Program-made: the position numbers and the translations under genes
Part shown: piece by piece, positions 62,138 through 64,000 of the stretch
How the letters are laid out: each line of letters starts with the position of its first letter
Numbering within the stretch: position 1 is the first letter of the stretch
The notes under the pieces: generated by a model
Database searches by the model: none
What the model was told of the DNA's origin: nothing
The model's input: only the letters and a program-made list of their open reading frames with translations
DNA from: an uncultured Aquimarina sp.
GTDB lineage: Bacteria; Bacteroidota; Bacteroidia; Flavobacteriales; Flavobacteriaceae
Length of the DNA stretch: 64,000 bases
Assembly: GCA_947499005.1 (NCBI GenBank)
Contig: CANMML010000008.1
Location: 1 to 64,000, forward strand
Reading direction: 5' to 3'

Positions 62138-62800
62138 ATGAAAAATTTAAAGTTTGTTATCATACTATTACTAATTGTAGGTTGTTCGAAAAGTTCTAAA
62201 AAAGAACTACCAACAAATAATAGTCATACTGTAGAAGAAATAACTACACAAGAAGATATCTCTAACAAAACTCCAGAAGCAACTTCCGAGACCCTTACAA
62301 CTAAAGAAGTTTCTAAAAAGACAAAAGTTACCGATGCCGAATTACAAAATACTATTGATACGTTTATAAACTGCAAGGCCAATAGCAGTAGCCGTAAAGA
62401 ATGTAGAAACGCAATTACAGCTTTTATAAGTACTACTTATGGATTAAATGAGTTTAAAGACAAACTAGGTAACTATGAAATTTACGATAGTATACAACCT
62501 ATCATTAAAAGAACAAAAGCTTGGAAGTCACTTGGGTCAGCTATAAATCAACGACATATTGACAAGGCTGTTTCTCTTGTTCAAAACGGAGGTCTAGCCT
62601 TGGTTATTGATACCTCTGAAAGTTATGGACATGTAACGGTTATTCGTCCTAGTGAAACAAAAAAATCTGGATCTTGGAATTTAGAACTTCCTAAAGTACT
62701 ATCTCTTTTTAACAATAAACCAGAGAAGTCTTTTTATAATAAAAGTCTTGCATATGCTTTCAAGAAAAGTGACGCTTTAAAGATTTTTATTCGAGAATAA
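62138..62800 (+). CDS. Lipoprotein with a possible NlpC/CHAP-like peptidase fold
   Basis: The 220-residue product has a lipoprotein signal ending IVGC (Cys16) and a polar Thr/Glu-rich linker (~17-65). Later segments recall amidase-like folds: ECRNAITAFISTTYGL holds a Cys at the start of a helix, and LVQNGGLALVID...GHVTVIRP holds a His in the strand position used by NlpC/P60 and CHAP hydrolases. The assignment is weak and I see no third catalytic residue with confidence. It is on the same strand as the AraC gene but 70 bp apart, and its relation to the P450 genes is unclear. Confidence 0.5.
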   Translation: MKNLKFVIILLLIVGCSKSSKKELPTNNSHTVEEITTQEDISNKTPEATSETLTTKEVSKKTKVTDAELQNTIDTFINCKANSSSRKECRNAITAFISTTYGLNEFKDKLGNYEIYDSIQPIIKRTKAWKSLGSAINQRHIDKAVSLVQNGGLALVIDTSESYGHVTVIRPSETKKSGSWNLELPKVLSLFNNKPEKSFYNKSLAYAFKKSDALKIFIRE

Positions 62801-62869
62801 TTTTTATCGTAGTTTTTATGTAGAGCAATTTTATTTACTTTTTCTAGAAGAAATCATATCTTTTTAGGG

Positions 62870-62944
62870 CGTCATGCTGAATTTATTTCAGCATCTCACT
62901 AGCTTTTTCTTATTATGGGATGCTGAAATAAATTCAGCATGACG
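62870..62944. repeat. Paired-hairpin intergenic element before msrA
   Basis: A perfect 26-bp inverted repeat (62870-62895 and 62919-62944) flanks a 23-base centre. Each arm is itself a hairpin (TGCTGAA/TTCAGCA). The flanks, to about 62835 and 62965, also resemble those of the copy at 63768-63842. Confidence 0.9.
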
Positions 62945-63054
62945 AAACTTCAAGGAAATTTCTTTAATAAAAGTAGTTTAAATAAAATTACCCTGATTTT
63001 TATGTAATGATATGCTTAAAAATCGTACTTATTGAATAGATACGATTTAAGACT

Positions 63055-63714
63055 ATGAAATTATTCCTTATAACACTTCTTACTGCTTTTTTATCAAGCA
63101 CTACCAATTCTTGTTCTAATAATGGCAAGCCTACTACAGTAAATAAAGATACTGTAGCCGAACCAATACAAACCGAGCGAAAAGATGGATTAAAGAATGC
63201 TTACTTTGCTAGTGGCTGTTTTTGGTGTGTAGAAGGCATTTATGAAAGTGTAAAAGGAGTTGAAGAGGTTATTTCTGGTTATGCTGGAGGTCATGTCAAA
63301 AACCCTACTTATCGACAAGTTAGTTATGGAAAAACAGGACATGCAGAAACGGTCGAAGTGCAATATGATCCTAATATTATTTCTTTTAAAGAATTAGTTA
63401 CGGTGTATTATGCTTCGCAAGATCCTACGACATTCGGACAAAAACCCGATTTTGGATCGGCATATCGTTCGGTTGTCTTTTATCAAAATGCTCAAGAAAA
63501 AGAAATTATTGAGTTTACTAAAAATGAAATTCAAAAAGAATTAGCCAATAAAAAAGTGGTTACAGAAGTATTGCCTTTTCAAAAATTTTGGCCTGCTGAG
63601 GCTTATCATCAAGATTTCGAGAAGAGAAATCCTACTTACCCTTACATCGTTCGAATTTCTATTCCTAGATTAAATAGATTTAAAGCCAAGCATCCTGAAT
63701 TACTCAAACCATAA
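63055..63714 (+). CDS. msrA: Peptide methionine sulfoxide reductase A, lipoprotein form
   Basis: The 219-residue product has a lipoprotein signal ending TNSC (Cys20) and a linker. The catalytic GCFWCVE follows with Cys55, then EVISGYAGG, TGHAETVEVQYDP and AEAYHQDF. The enzyme restores S-sulfoxide methionine in oxidised proteins; its signal puts it in the envelope rather than the cytoplasm. Resolving cysteines at the C-terminus are not visible. It lies alone between two nearly identical paired-hairpin elements. Confidence 0.92.
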   Translation: MKLFLITLLTAFLSSTTNSCSNNGKPTTVNKDTVAEPIQTERKDGLKNAYFASGCFWCVEGIYESVKGVEEVISGYAGGHVKNPTYRQVSYGKTGHAETVEVQYDPNIISFKELVTVYYASQDPTTFGQKPDFGSAYRSVVFYQNAQEKEIIEFTKNEIQKELANKKVVTEVLPFQKFWPAEAYHQDFEKRNPTYPYIVRISIPRLNRFKAKHPELLKP

Positions 63715-63767
63715 AAGAGGAAGCGTAATTTCATTTAACTTTTCCTTGAAGAAATTCTATTTTTGGG

Positions 63768-63842
63768 TGACATGCTGAATTTATTTCAGCATCTCACTAG
63801 CCTTTTCTTATTATGGGATGCTGAAATAAATTCAGCATGACG
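63768..63842. repeat. Paired-hairpin intergenic element after msrA
   Basis: Arms 63771-63793 and 63817-63839 are perfect complements (23 bp) around the same 23-base centre as the copy at 62870-62944 with one change; the outermost left bases (TGACATG) no longer match the right end. Confidence 0.9.
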
Positions 63843-63904
63843 AAATTTCAAAGAAAACATCCTGTGAAAAAGAACTATTCTTAGGTTCTTATGCCAATTA
63901 AGCA

Positions 63905-64000
63905 TTAATTTTCTAGAGATTTTTTTGCTTTATCGTAAATGTATAATGATAATTCTACTGTAGCTATAAAGATCATCAAATAGCCTAGTAGTTCAATACT
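63905..64000 (-). CDS. C-terminal end of a membrane protein entering from the right
   Basis: On the minus strand the frame is open from the window edge for 31 codons to TAA (63907-63905). It reads a hydrophobic stretch (LLGYLMIFIATVELSLYIY) and a basic tail (DKAKKSLEN). It looks like the end of an inner-membrane protein; too little is present to name a family. Confidence 0.45.
   Translation of the reverse strand, partial: SIELLGYLMIFIATVELSLYIYDKAKKSLEN

Noticed and set aside
1-64000. CRISPR array
   Set aside because: The only strict tandem repeats are heptanucleotides; no 24-40 bp repeats with regular unique spacers and no cas genes were seen.

Overview
The window is AT-rich DNA of a Bacteroidota bacterium, most likely a marine member of the Flavobacteriaceae. 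This rests on secreted proteins with type IX secretion (T9SS) C-terminal sorting domains, a fused gliding-motility gldF-gldG gene, a FecI/FecR/TonB-receptor operon, -7 promoter elements of the form TAnnTTTG, a DnaJ with only one zinc centre, and a DnaX without its zinc module. No rRNA, tRNA, CRISPR array or complete prophage was seen. One structural RNA is clear: rnpB (RNase P RNA), on the minus strand at about 54964-55281.

Left part (1-16.5 kb): a surface-protein island. It opens with the C-terminal end of an IS1380/IS4-like transposase abutting the 3' remnant of a T9SS cargo gene, then a frameshifted fragment that duplicates the tail of the giant gene downstream. That gene (3007 residues) has nine modules, each a PKD-like domain followed by 26-residue DUF285/BspA-type repeats, and a dockerin-like EF-hand tail. 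A third, decayed copy of the tail follows it. Next come a T9SS protein with a possible cohesin-like N-terminus and a 1010-residue leucine-rich T9SS protein.

Middle part (16.5-36 kb): a hydrolase-OsmC fusion, a thioredoxin-like protein, the branched-chain amino acid operon ilvD-ilvB-ilvN, the gldF-gldG fusion, and a compact island that looks like a type VI secretion cargo locus. This island has an extended TssD/Hcp-like tube protein overlapping a metzincin-type metalloprotease, then three intact and two decayed paralogous lipoproteins that are candidate immunity proteins. A uvrA gene with a nine-unit heptanucleotide array at its stop codon ends this part.

Right part (36-64 kb): an AarF-like kinase with a TetR regulator; an ECF sigma, FecR and TonB-receptor operon facing a lipoprotein gene; a seven-gene operon from a MscS channel and an HTH-less sigma-54 activator to an ABC ATPase, PPK2 and a MATE pump; grpE-dnaJ behind a good sigma-54 promoter match; rnpB; a dnaX split by a frame change at an A10 tract; miaE; a complete class I cytochrome P450 chain (P450, ferredoxin, reductase) with an AraC regulator; and msrA flanked by paired-hairpin repeats.

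Across the window the intergenic spacers carry four repeat families: a ~100-bp element after stop codons (three copies), paired-hairpin CGTCAT...ATGACG elements (four copies), short arrays with 7-bp periodicity (at least six sites), and a ~60-bp element (two copies). The strongest candidates for something undescribed are the TssD-metzincin-lipoprotein island, the HTH-less sigma-54 activator with the grpE promoter, and the dnaX frame change. All functions are read from sequence motifs and remembered family features; no database search was run.
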